DNA of 64,000 nucleotides from NCBI GenBank assembly GCA_963711215.1, contig CAVQDH010000013.1, positions 620,001 to 684,000 of the forward strand. The letters are read 5' to 3'. A program made the translations under genes and the position numbers. The notes beneath the pieces were generated by a model. The model searched no databases, was not told the origin of the DNA, and saw only the letters and a list, made by a program, of their open reading frames with translations. Source of the DNA: WHUA01 sp963711215. GTDB taxonomy: Bacteria > Pseudomonadota > Alphaproteobacteria > UBA8366. Below, piece after piece: positions 56,587-64,000 of the stretch; the first letter of the stretch is position 1, and the number at the start of each line of letters is the position of its first letter.

Positions 56587-57361
56587 TCACGACGGCATCA
56601 GCGCCCCGCCGTTCACATGGACCGTTTGCCCCGTGATGAAGCGGGAGTAGGGGCCGACCAGGAAGCGCACGAGGTCGGCCATGTCCTGCGGCACGCCGCG
56701 GTGGCCCATCGGAATCTTCGGGTTCGGGTCGTTGAGCTTGAACCGTGCCGCTGCCGCTCGCGCGGTCGGTGTCGAAGGGACCGACGACGGCGACATTGCA
56801 GGTGATGCCGTATTTCCCGAGGTCGCTCGCCATGCCGCGGATCATGCCGGCCATGCCGGTCTTCACCGCCGACTTGTGCGCGCCGCCGGCCCCGCCCTTG
56901 TACGCGTTCTGGCCGCTGATGCCGACGACCGAACCGCCGCCGCGCTTGATCATGTGCGGCACGCTGGCGATCGCCATGTGCAGCGCGCCGTCGAGCGCGA
57001 CCGCGCGCAGCTTGGCCCAATCCTCGAAGGTCAGCTCGGGGAAGGCGACCTTGGTGCGGATCGCCGCGTTGTTGATCAGGATGTCGAGGCCGCCGAAGGC
57101 TTCCACCGTCGTGTCGACCAGGCGCTTTACTTCCGCCGGATCGGTGATGTCGGCGCGGCAGGCGATCGCCTTGCCGCCGGCCTTGCGGATGCCCTGCGCC
57201 ACTTCCTCACAGAGCTCGGCGGCCGAGCGCGCGTTGATCGTCACCGCGGCGCCGGCGCGGGCCAGCTCCTCGGCGATGGCGCGGCCGATGTTGCGCGCGC
57301 TGCCGGTCACGATGGCGACCTTACCGTCGAGTTCCCTGTTGCGGTCTGTCGTGGTTGTCAT
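56587..57361 (-). CDS. SDR family oxidoreductase with atypical active site (frameshifted)
   Basis: About 258 residues. Rossmann motif VTGSARNIGRAIAEEL and NNAAIRT are normal. The catalytic region reads GISGQNAYKGGAGGAHKSAV then KTGMAGMIRG: the Lys is present, but the position four residues before it is Lys instead of Tyr, with a His one residue earlier. The frame breaks near 56750; repaired continuation RFKLNDPNPKIPMGHRGVPQ leads to FITGQTVHVNGGALMPS. The altered site suggests unusual chemistry or loss of reductase activity, unless it is a base error. Substrate unknown. Confidence 0.8.
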
Positions 57362-57443
57362 GGGCGTGTCTCGCTTTCCGTCCCTGGGGGTTCCCTAGCA
57401 GCTTAGCGCAAAGCGGCGATTGCGGCACCTCCGGGACGCGCGC

Positions 57444-58751
57444 TCAGACCGGCTTCTTTCGCGGCCGTTCGTTGTAGGCGGCGAACAGGTCCGAGATGGG
57501 CACGCCGGCGATCCGCATGCCCTTGAAATTACAGTTCGCAGTGATTTCGGCATTGCTGAAGTCGATGTCATCGAACCGGGCGTCGGCCAGGCTGATGTTG
57601 GCGAAGTTCGCCTTCGCCAGCGACAGGTCCTTGAAGACGGCATTGTGGAGCGGCGTGCCAATGAAGACCTTGGCTGCGCTGCCATGGCCGGGCTTGGACC
57701 GGACCGGGCGGCTGGGGTCGAAGGGCTTCGCGGTGCCGCCCAGTTGGCCTTCCAGCGCCTCGAGACCAAGCGGCGCGCCCGCGGTCCAGCGTCCGACGTC
57801 GATCGTCGCGGGTGTCGCGTCGCCGCCGACGCCGATCAGCATCCGCCGCTCGGCTGGCGCGGCCACGATCGTGTGCAGCGTGCCCGATCCGGTCGCATAG
57901 CGGTGGTCGAACACGGGCGACATGGAGTTGTTCAACGCGGCGAACAGCTCGGCGGCGGAGAGCTCGGCGCGCGACCAGTCTTCGAGCGGGCCGATGTGGC
58001 GGTACGAGCCCGGATTACGCCGGTTGTAGGCCTGCAGCTCGGGTGCTTGGAAATGGTTGGCGCAGGCTAGTTGCTGGCCTTCCCGCACTGCCAGCGCCGC
58101 CGGCGAGGCTTCGACCACCGCCGCCGCGCCCGTCGCATCGATCAGCGAGTAGTTGAAGCCGAGGCCGTGCGGCAGGCGGCGCAGGAGCGCGACCGCCTCG
58201 CGGGTCGTGGCGCACTGGTCGAGCACGATGCGAACGATGAGGATGCAGACAAGGCCTGGCTGCCACGTCGCTTGGTTTACCATATGCAGGCCGACGCAAA
58301 GACCGTGCTCGTTCATGCCGTCGACCCGGCCGGTGAAGCGGTCGGAAAACCCTATGCTCGCGTAGACGCCCTTGGCCTGGGCCGCGACCAGGATGCGGTC
58401 GTAATGGCGCACGTCGTAGTCGTAGTTGCGGCCGTAAAGTTCGCCGGTCATTACCGCCGAGCAGCCGCGTTTCGGGTAACGCAGCCGCCCATTGGAATAT
58501 TCCGCCACCGCCCGCTCGAGCGGGATCGCGAGCCCGTCGGCGAGGCCATGCAGCTCCTCCCAGATATTGGGGGCGTAGGTCTCGAGCGCGGCGCGGGCAT
58601 TCTTGAAGCTGAAGCCGAAGGGACGGCGCTCCTTGCGGCGACCGAAGGCGCGGCCGCGGGGTGTCTTGCGAAAGCCTTCGGCCATCTGCTTGCCGACATC
58701 GTAGGGGCTTCCGCGGCATTCCAGTACGTCCACGCGCCACTGCTTCGCCAT
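57444..58751 (-). CDS. C45/AAT-like Ntn hydrolase with C-terminal pentapeptide repeats
   Basis: 435 residues, intact. The N-terminal domain matches the acyl-CoA:6-aminopenicillanic acid acyltransferase/C45 group of Ntn hydrolases: VLECRGSPYDVGKQMAEGF, EELHGLADGLAIPLERAVAEY, nucleophile Cys97 in KRGCSAVMTGE, followed by GRNYDYDVRHYD and GRVDGMNEHGLCVGLHMVN. Autocleavage before Cys97 would activate the enzyme. Residues from about 375 to 415 form a short pentapeptide-repeat stack (NAVFKDLSLAKANFANISLA; DARFDDIDFSNAEIT). This tail is an unusual partner for a C45 domain. Amide or acyl substrate unknown. Confidence 0.87.
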   Translation of the reverse strand: MAKQWRVDVLECRGSPYDVGKQMAEGFRKTPRGRAFGRRKERRPFGFSFKNARAALETYAPNIWEELHGLADGLAIPLERAVAEYSNGRLRYPKRGCSAVMTGELYGRNYDYDVRHYDRILVAAQAKGVYASIGFSDRFTGRVDGMNEHGLCVGLHMVNQATWQPGLVCILIVRIVLDQCATTREAVALLRRLPHGLGFNYSLIDATGAAAVVEASPAALAVREGQQLACANHFQAPELQAYNRRNPGSYRHIGPLEDWSRAELSAAELFAALNNSMSPVFDHRYATGSGTLHTIVAAPAERRMLIGVGGDATPATIDVGRWTAGAPLGLEALEGQLGGTAKPFDPSRPVRSKPGHGSAAKVFIGTPLHNAVFKDLSLAKANFANISLADARFDDIDFSNAEITANCNFKGMRIAGVPISDLFAAYNERPRKKPV

Positions 58752-58916
58752 CGAACACCTCCGGGTACGGCGAGATAATTCCGGGTCCCGTTTTCCCGGT
58801 CAAGAGCGCGAGGGAGGACTCGCAGCAGCGGAACGGCGCGCCTTGCATGGGGTTGATTTACGGCGCCCGGGCGCGCAGCATGGGCGGATCGTCAACCCAG
58901 CCGCGAGGCGGTACCG

Positions 58917-59304
58917 GTGCGCAGAATCCTCATCTTGCTCGCCATCATCGGGGCGCTGTTCCTGCTGCTGCCGCCGACGCCCGCGCTCGCCTGGTCGAGC
59001 GTGCCCTTCCTGCTGCTGGCCGCGCTGTTCGTCGACGCCTACCGCAGCGGCCGCCGGCAACTGCTGAAGCGGGAGGAGGGCGAGGAGGCGACGGATACCG
59101 CCGTCCAGGCGTCGCGGCTGTTCGCCGGGCTGATGCTGTTCGACGCGGTCTGGCTCGGGCTGAGCGGCGACGCCGCCGCCATGACCGACAGCGCGGCGTT
59201 GCACGGCATGGACGGCGGGGCCGATCTCGGCGGCCTCGATATGGCCGCTCATGCTCGGCGGGATCATGCGGCGGCGAGCGGGTGGAATGGGCGGCGGGTT
59301 CTGA
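58917..59304 (+). CDS. Small membrane protein, unknown (frameshifted near the end)
   Basis: About 129 residues from GTG 58917. Two hydrophobic helices at the N-terminus (ILILLAIIGALFLLLPPTPA and VPFLLLAALFVDAYRSG) and a third, SRLFAGLMLFDAVWLGLSG. The frame seems to break near 59217; the next frame reads GPISAASIWPLMLGGIMRRR then AGGMGGGF and stops at 59304, a more natural end. No family recognised. It is about 120 bp upstream of the M48-type peptidase gene and might be its operon partner. Confidence 0.5.
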
Positions 59305-59426
59305 AGCGGAATTGATCGCCGCCGCGATGTTGATCCGGCCGCTGTTCGTCAGCCTACCTGAGTCGGAGGCGCCAGCGATCCGCGCCAACGTGCCGCGCGG
59401 ATTCCTTCAGGCAGGCCCGTAGCACC

Positions 59427-60236
59427 ATGCCCAAAGCTCAAAACATTCTGCCGCTGATCGCCATGGCGACCATCCTCGCGGTCTGCGGCTGGATCGTCGC
59501 CGGGGCGGCCGGCATGGGCGGCGTGCTGCTCGGCGTGCTGGCGCTCATCCTGATCGGGCCGCAGGTGCCGCCCGAGCTGGCGATGAAGGTCGGCCACGCG
59601 ACGCCGCTCAACCCCTGGCAGGCGCCCGCGCCCTACCACGACGTCCAGCAGCTCGCGCTGCATTTCGGCCTCGCCGCCGCGCCGCAGCTTTATCGCGTCG
59701 ACACCCAGACGCCGGTCGTCTTTTCCTCGGGCAACCGGCAGCGCTCGGCGATCGCCGTGTCGGACGCCGCGCTCTCGATCCTCGCCGAGCGCGAGCTGCG
59801 CGCCGTGCTGGCGCATGAGATGGCGCATATCGCCGCCGACGACATCGGCCTGATGCGGGTTGCGGACATCCTCGGCCGCATCACCTCCTTCGTCGCGACC
59901 TTCGGCCTTCTCGCCATACTGTTCGGCGGCCTGATCCTGCCGACCGGCGCGCTGAAGGCGGGCGAGGTGTGGTTCATGGCCTTCGCGCCGACCTCGGTCA
60001 GCCTGCTGCAGCTTGCGCTTCTGCGGCGGCGCGAATATGCCGCCGATGCGGCGTCGGTGCATATCACGCATGATCCGGCGGGGCTCGCCGCCGCGCTGCA
60101 GAAGATCGAGCGCGCCACGCGCTGGACGCTGAAGCGCATGTTCGGCGACTCTGCCGGCGGCTTCGAGGTGCCGACTTTCCTGCGCACGCATCCCTCGACC
60201 CAGGACCGCATCGCGCGGCTCCAAAGCGGCGGTTGA
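59427..60236 (+). CDS. M48-family membrane metallopeptidase
   Basis: 269 residues. Zinc-binding HEMAH at 130-134, with the third ligand Glu in RRREYAADAASVHI. Hydrophobic helices at residues 7-45 and 150-185 place it in the inner membrane. HtpX-like members take part in membrane protein quality control. Length and layout differ from the second M48 protein at 62873, so the two are not recent paralogues. ATG 59427 has no strong ribosome binding site. Confidence 0.88.
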   Translation: MPKAQNILPLIAMATILAVCGWIVAGAAGMGGVLLGVLALILIGPQVPPELAMKVGHATPLNPWQAPAPYHDVQQLALHFGLAAAPQLYRVDTQTPVVFSSGNRQRSAIAVSDAALSILAERELRAVLAHEMAHIAADDIGLMRVADILGRITSFVATFGLLAILFGGLILPTGALKAGEVWFMAFAPTSVSLLQLALLRRREYAADAASVHITHDPAGLAAALQKIERATRWTLKRMFGDSAGGFEVPTFLRTHPSTQDRIARLQSGG

Positions 60237-60242
60237 GCGTCG

Positions 60243-61039
60243 CTAGCCGTCTCGATCCGCGGGCGGCGGCCGGAAATAGCGCCGCGGGGTGACGCCGAGC
60301 GCTTGGCGGAACATCGAGACGAAGCTGCCCGCGCTGTCATAGCCGAGCTCGAAGGCCACCTCGGTGACCGAGCGGCCCTCGGCCAGCCGGAGCAGCGCTT
60401 GCTGCAGGCGGAGCCGCGTCCGCCATTGGCCGAAGGAAAGGCCGGTCTCCCGAAGGAAGAGGCGGGCGAGGGTGCGGGCGCCGGCGCCGCCGTGGCGGCC
60501 CCATTCGGCGAGGGTTTGCCGGCTGCCGGGATTGCGCTTCAAGGCGGCAGCGACTCGCGCCGCGCGCGGGTCCGCCGGGTCGGGCAGATGCAAGGGCTCG
60601 ATTTCACCGCCACGGATGCGGTCGAGCAGCACGGCGACGAGCCGGCCGTCCGCCCCCGCTTCGTCATAGAGCGGCGGCAGCCGCGCGGCTTCCTGGATCA
60701 GCGCCCGCAGCAGCGGCGGCACGACGACCACCGTCGGCTGCGACGGGCAGGCGCCGGCATCGCCCCGAGCGCGACGTAGATCGAGCGCATGCTGACACCG
60801 CGCCGCGTCTCGACCGCGTGCGGGACGCCGGGCGGTATCCACACGGCGCGCTCGGTCGGCACGATCCAGCTTCCGGCGGGGCCCGTCACGGACATGACGC
60901 CCGACGTCGCGAAGATCAGCTGGCCGCGCGCATGGCGGTGCAGACCGGTCGCATGCCCGGGCGGGTATTCGCTGGCGAGCGCGACGATGGGGCGGGGTAC
61001 GTCCTCGTAAAGCGCGCGCAAGGGAGCTTCGGCCGTCAT
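60243..61039 (-). CDS. AraC-family regulator with cupin-type sensor domain (frameshifted)
   Basis: About 265 residues. The N-terminal cupin-like domain (GHATGLHRHARGQLIFATSG; WIPPGVPHAVETRRG) probably binds a small ligand. The C-terminal HTH reads GRHGGAGARTLARLFLRETG and TEVAFELGYDSAGSFVSMFR, then FRQALGVTPRRYFR. The frame breaks near 60756; repaired join is VALGADAGACPSQPTVVVVP. It is divergent from the TSUP fragment at 61154 and would normally control such an exporter. It is convergent with the M48 gene by six bases. Confidence 0.87.
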
Positions 61040-61153
61040 TTGGCCAGAATTGCGAAAAACTTGTCATTTCGCAAGAAAGCGGACAGCGGTTTCCCCGCTA
61101 TTCTCGGGACGCCGTACCGAAGACCGTCCCTTCCGCACGAGGCTTCTCCCGCA

Positions 61154-61300
61154 TGACCCCGCCCGAAATCGCATTTCTCGGTCTCGCCGCGTTCTTCACC
61201 TCGGCGATGACGGCGGTCGTCGGGTCCGGCGGCGGCACGATCCTGATCGCGCTTTTCCTGCAGTTCATGCCGCCGGTCGCGGCGATCCCCGTACATGCCC
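61154..61300 (+). pseudogene. 5' fragment of a TSUP (TauE/SafE) permease gene
   Basis: The first 49 or so codons of a sulfite-exporter/TSUP family permease: MTPPEIAFLGLAAFFTSAMT then AVVGSGGGTILIALFLQFMP, PVAAIPVHA. The glycine-rich phrase and the PVHA motif are family features. At about 61,300 the match stops and the sequence becomes a methyltransferase in another frame; the TSUP frame itself ends at a TGA at 61328-61330. The remaining 200 or so residues are missing from the window. Either a DNA join in the assembly or an actual insertion/deletion truncated the gene. Confidence 0.7.
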
Positions 61301-62045
61301 CTTTCTGGACGGCCCGATTCAGATGCTGATCGCAGGTTGCGGGACCGGCAAACATCCCATCCAAACGGCCTCCTATGGAAATGTTGAAATAACCGCCATC
61401 GACATCAGCAAGAGCAGTCTTGCCTATGGAATGCGCATGGCGCGCAAATACGGCGTGACCAATGTCAAATTCATGCAGGGTGATATTTTGCAATTGGCCA
61501 AACTCAACAAGCGCTTTCACATCATAGAAAGTGTCGGGGTCCTGCATCATATGGAAGACCCGCTGGCCGGATGGCGGGTATTGAGCGATCTGCTGGTAGA
61601 GGGCGGCCTGATGTCGGTAGGCCTATATAGCGAATTGGCCAGGAAATCCATCGTTGCCGCTCGAGAAATCATCCGCAATGAAGGCTTGGCCCCGAACAGC
61701 ATCAATATACGGGATTTCAGAAAGCGCATCCTGCAACGGAAACTGGACGATAACATCTGCGGACTGAGCAATGTGAACGACTTTTATTCGAGCAGTGAGT
61801 GCAGGGACCTTCTGTTTCATTCCACCGAGCACCGCTTTACCTTACCCCAGATCGGCAAGTCCCTCGATGACTTGAAATTGGATTTCATGGGATTCGTGTT
61901 CGACAGCCTTAAAACGCCCAACTCGTATCGTGAGCATTTCCCTGAAGACCAGGAGATGAAGAATCTCCTGTTATGGGATCTATACGAGAAACTTTATCCG
62001 AATACCTTTATCGGCATGTATAAATTCTGGTGCCAGAAAAATTGA
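61299..62045 (+). CDS. SAM-dependent methyltransferase, 5' truncated
   Basis: About 248 residues visible. SAM motif I is MLIAGCGTGKHPIQTAS, followed by VEITAIDISKSSLAYGMRMA (motif II acid) and VLHHMEDPLAGWRVL. The C-terminal half (FYSSSECRDLLFHSTEHRFT; FPEDQEMKNLLLWDLYEKLY) resembles methyltransferases that carry an N-terminal TPR part in other proteobacteria. The N-terminus is lost at the join near 61,300: text before FLDGPIQ is not part of this gene. Base composition is distinctly lower in GC than anywhere upstream except the 40.5-43.5 kb island. Confidence 0.75.
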   Translation, partial: PFLDGPIQMLIAGCGTGKHPIQTASYGNVEITAIDISKSSLAYGMRMARKYGVTNVKFMQGDILQLAKLNKRFHIIESVGVLHHMEDPLAGWRVLSDLLVEGGLMSVGLYSELARKSIVAAREIIRNEGLAPNSINIRDFRKRILQRKLDDNICGLSNVNDFYSSSECRDLLFHSTEHRFTLPQIGKSLDDLKLDFMGFVFDSLKTPNSYREHFPEDQEMKNLLLWDLYEKLYPNTFIGMYKFWCQKN

Positions 62046-62263
62046 TCCTGTGCCGCAATGGCACGGGCTGGTCGCTTGAAGCTACATGCCCGACTGGATG
62101 GCCTCAAGCCTGTAATCGGTGTTCCGCCTCAAGCTTTGCCGCCATTCTGTGGTCATGATCAACCTCGCCACGCGCCCAACATCTAATAGGTGCTTCGTCT
62201 CACTCAGGATTACTGTTACTATCGCCGATAAGATACGGATCGCGACACAACGGGAGGAGCGCC

Positions 62264-62858
62264 ATGGATGTCATATCGATAGTAACCCTGGTGGTGATAG
62301 CCGTCATCGCCTTTTACATCGTTTCGATTTACAACCGCCTCGTCACGCTTAAAAACCGTTTCAAGAACGCCTTCGCCCAGATCGAAGTGCAGTTGAAACG
62401 ACGCTACGATTTGATCCCCAATCTGGTCGAGACCGCCAAAGGCTATATCAAACATGAACGGGAGACATTGGAAGGCGTCACCCGGGCGCGCAATGCCGCC
62501 GCCGGCTGCTGGCCGCGCCCAGGCCGATCCGGGCAATGCCGATGCGATCAAGTCCCTGGGCCAGGCGGAGGGCAGCCTGAATGGAGCCTTGGGCCGTTTC
62601 AACATGGTGATGGAGGCCTACCCGGACCTCAAGGCCAATCAAAACATGATGCAGCTCACCGAAGAGCTGACCAGCACCGAGAACCGGGTGGCCTTCGCCC
62701 GCCAGGCGTTCAACGATGCAGTGATGGAATACAACACTTACAAGCAGTCCTTCCCGCCACAGATGTTCGCCACGATGTTCGGCCACGGGCCGGACGCGAG
62801 CCTGCTGGAATTCGAAGACCACGCGCAGATCCAGGCCGCGCCCAAGGTTTCGTTCTGA
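62264..62858 (+). CDS. lemA: LemA family protein (frameshifted)
   Basis: About 198 residues. The N-terminal helix MDVISIVTLVVIAVIAFYIVS anchors the protein; then FAQIEVQLKRRYDLIPNLVE is the LemA hallmark, followed by ETLEGVTRARNAA. The frame breaks near 62505; repaired text continues QADPGNADAIKSLGQAEGSL, then STENRVAFARQAFNDAVMEY and NTYKQSFPPQMFATMFG. A good GGGAGGAGCG site precedes ATG 62264. It lies 14 bp upstream of the M48 gene, a pairing often seen in gammaproteobacteria. Function of LemA is not firmly established. Confidence 0.88.
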
Positions 62859-62872
62859 TCTGACCGCGGCCC

Positions 62873-64000
62873 ATGAATTTTTTTGAGGCCCAGGCCAGGG
62901 CGAAACGCCAGACCGGTTGGCTGCTGTTGCTGTTCGGCCTCGCGGTTGCTGGGCTCATCGTCCTCACCAATCTGCTGGTGATGGCGTTGATCACCTACAA
63001 CCACGACGCCCGGTATTTTTCCAGTAACACCTTTTGGCAGCAGTTTGACTGGGGGCTGTTCACCGCCGTCGCCGCTGCCGTCACAATCCTGATCGTTCTC
63101 GGCAGTGTCTACAAGATGGTGGCGCTGTCCGGCGGCGGCCGTGTCGTGGCCGAGATGCTGGGCGGCAGCCACATTCCGCGCAACACCGACGACCCCGCGC
63201 AGCGGCGCCTGCTCAACATTGTGGAGGAGATGGCCATCGCCTCCGGCATCCCGGCACCCCCGGTTTATCTATTGAACGATATGGGCATCAACGCCTTCGC
63301 CGCCGGCCTGTCGCCCAACAACGCGGTGATCGCGGTGACACGCGGCGCGCTCACCTATCTGGAGCGTGACGAACTGCAGGGCGTAATCGCCCACGAGTTC
63401 AGCCACATCTTCAATGGCGATATGCGCATGAACATCCGGCTGATGGGCGTGCTGCACGGTATCCTGTTGCTCGGGCTGGCAGGTTATTTTCTATTGCGCT
63501 CTACGGCTTTCATGCGCAGCTCGCGCAATAGAAACGGCGGCAATGTCGTGGTCGCGTTGTTTGCATTGGGCGCCGGGCTGGTGGCGATCGGTTATGTGGG
63601 ATTCTTTTTCGGCCAGTGGATCAAGGCGACGGTGAGCCGCCAGCGCGAGTTGCTGGCCGATGCCACCGCGGTGCAGTACACGCGCAGCAATGAAGGCATT
63701 GCCGGCGCCCTGAAAAAGATCGGCGGCTCGACCTGGGGTTCGCTGTTGGAGAATCCCTCGGCACAGCAATACAGTCACGCCTATTTTTCGGTGGGCGTCA
63801 AAGGTTTTCTGCAAAGCCTGTTTGCCACCCATCCCCCTCTGGCGCTGCGCATCAAACGCATCGATCCCCGCTGGGACGGTGAAATTCATCAAGCCCAAGG
63901 TGCAGGAAATCGCCGCGGACACGGCGCCGGAACACATCGCCGCAGCAAAGATAACAGTGATGGCAGGGGCGGTGTCCGCGGGCATGTTAAACCCGGACGA
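62873..64000 (+). CDS. M48-family metallopeptidase, HtpX-like (runs off window; frameshift near end)
   Basis: At least 376 residues. Two N-terminal helices (TGWLLLLFGLAVAGLIVLTN; FTAVAAAVTILIVLGSVY), the zinc motif HEFSH at 174-178 in QGVIAHEFSHIFNGDMRMN, two further helices, and the third ligand Glu in SRQRELLADATAVQYTRS. HPPLALRIKRIDPRWDG is a family C-terminal motif. Near 63885 an extra A breaks the frame; the next frame reads FIKPKVQEIAADTAPEHIAA and is still open at the window edge. Its partner LemA precedes it by 14 bp. Base composition matches LemA rather than the alphaproteobacterial part. Confidence 0.88.
   Translation, partial: MNFFEAQARAKRQTGWLLLLFGLAVAGLIVLTNLLVMALITYNHDARYFSSNTFWQQFDWGLFTAVAAAVTILIVLGSVYKMVALSGGGRVVAEMLGGSHIPRNTDDPAQRRLLNIVEEMAIASGIPAPPVYLLNDMGINAFAAGLSPNNAVIAVTRGALTYLERDELQGVIAHEFSHIFNGDMRMNIRLMGVLHGILLLGLAGYFLLRSTAFMRSSRNRNGGNVVVALFALGAGLVAIGYVGFFFGQWIKATVSRQRELLADATAVQYTRSNEGIAGALKKIGGSTWGSLLENPSAQQYSHAYFSVGVKGFLQSLFATHPPLALRIKRIDPRWDGEIHQAQGAGNRRGHGAGTHRRSKDNSDGRGGVRGHVKPGR

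Overview
The window reads as a GC-rich, gene-dense chromosomal segment of a heterotrophic alphaproteobacterium. The gene content fits this: family III CoA-transferases, TauD-type and extradiol dioxygenases, a tripartite tricarboxylate (TctCBA) system, a TRAP (DctPQM) system with three binding proteins, a BadI-like hydrolase, OmpR-type regulators and a CheZ. No species can be named from the sequence alone. No rRNA, tRNA, CRISPR array or complete insertion sequence was recognised.

The sequence carries about thirty single-base frame breaks inside otherwise well conserved genes, on both strands. This is the pattern of an unpolished long-read or metagenomic assembly, not of mass gene decay. Affected genes are annotated as one locus each, with the approximate break positions.

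Layout. 1-7.4 kb: MFS permease end, cytochrome c, BadI-like hydrolase, NlpC/P60 peptidase, envelope and hypothetical proteins. 7.6-13.3 kb: VOC extradiol dioxygenase, AMP nucleosidase, TauD-type dioxygenase, CoA-transferase, SDR. 13.4-16.2 kb: a SARP/TPR regulator divergent from a secreted cupin. 16.4-24.3 kb: tctCBA divergent from an enolase-superfamily enzyme, a second TauD, a LigB-type dioxygenase and a CoA-transferase, which look like a catabolic unit. 24.4-28.5 kb: SRPBCC/ArsR pair, ureohydrolase, leucine-type dehydrogenase, membrane protein. 28.7-29.5 kb: a glutaredoxin-DinB fusion with an in-frame UGA at the first active-site cysteine and a hairpin just downstream; this is a strong selenoprotein candidate and the most interesting locus here. 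29.7-37.9 kb: ThDP enzyme, three tandem DctP paralogues, DctQ and DctM. 38-40.5 kb: CheZ, cupin, CoA-transferase. 40.5-43.5 kb: an AT-richer DNA-modification island (RHH protein, C5-cytosine methyltransferase, unknown protein, Vsr). 43.5-49 kb: acyl-CoA dehydrogenase, a PEP-CTERM-like protein, a helical-repeat protein, and envelope proteins including a Spy/LTXXQ protein divergent from a two-component system (49.2-51.3 kb). 51.4-61 kb: sulfotransferase, RhlE helicase, isochorismatase, hydrolase, ArgJ, SDR, C45 acyltransferase with pentapeptide tail, M48 peptidase, AraC regulator.

At about 61,300 a TSUP permease gene stops after roughly 49 codons and runs directly into the middle of a methyltransferase gene of clearly lower GC. 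The methyltransferase, LemA and a second M48 peptidase follow to the window end. This looks like a chimeric join or a recent insertion, so linkage of 61.3-64 kb to the rest should be doubted.
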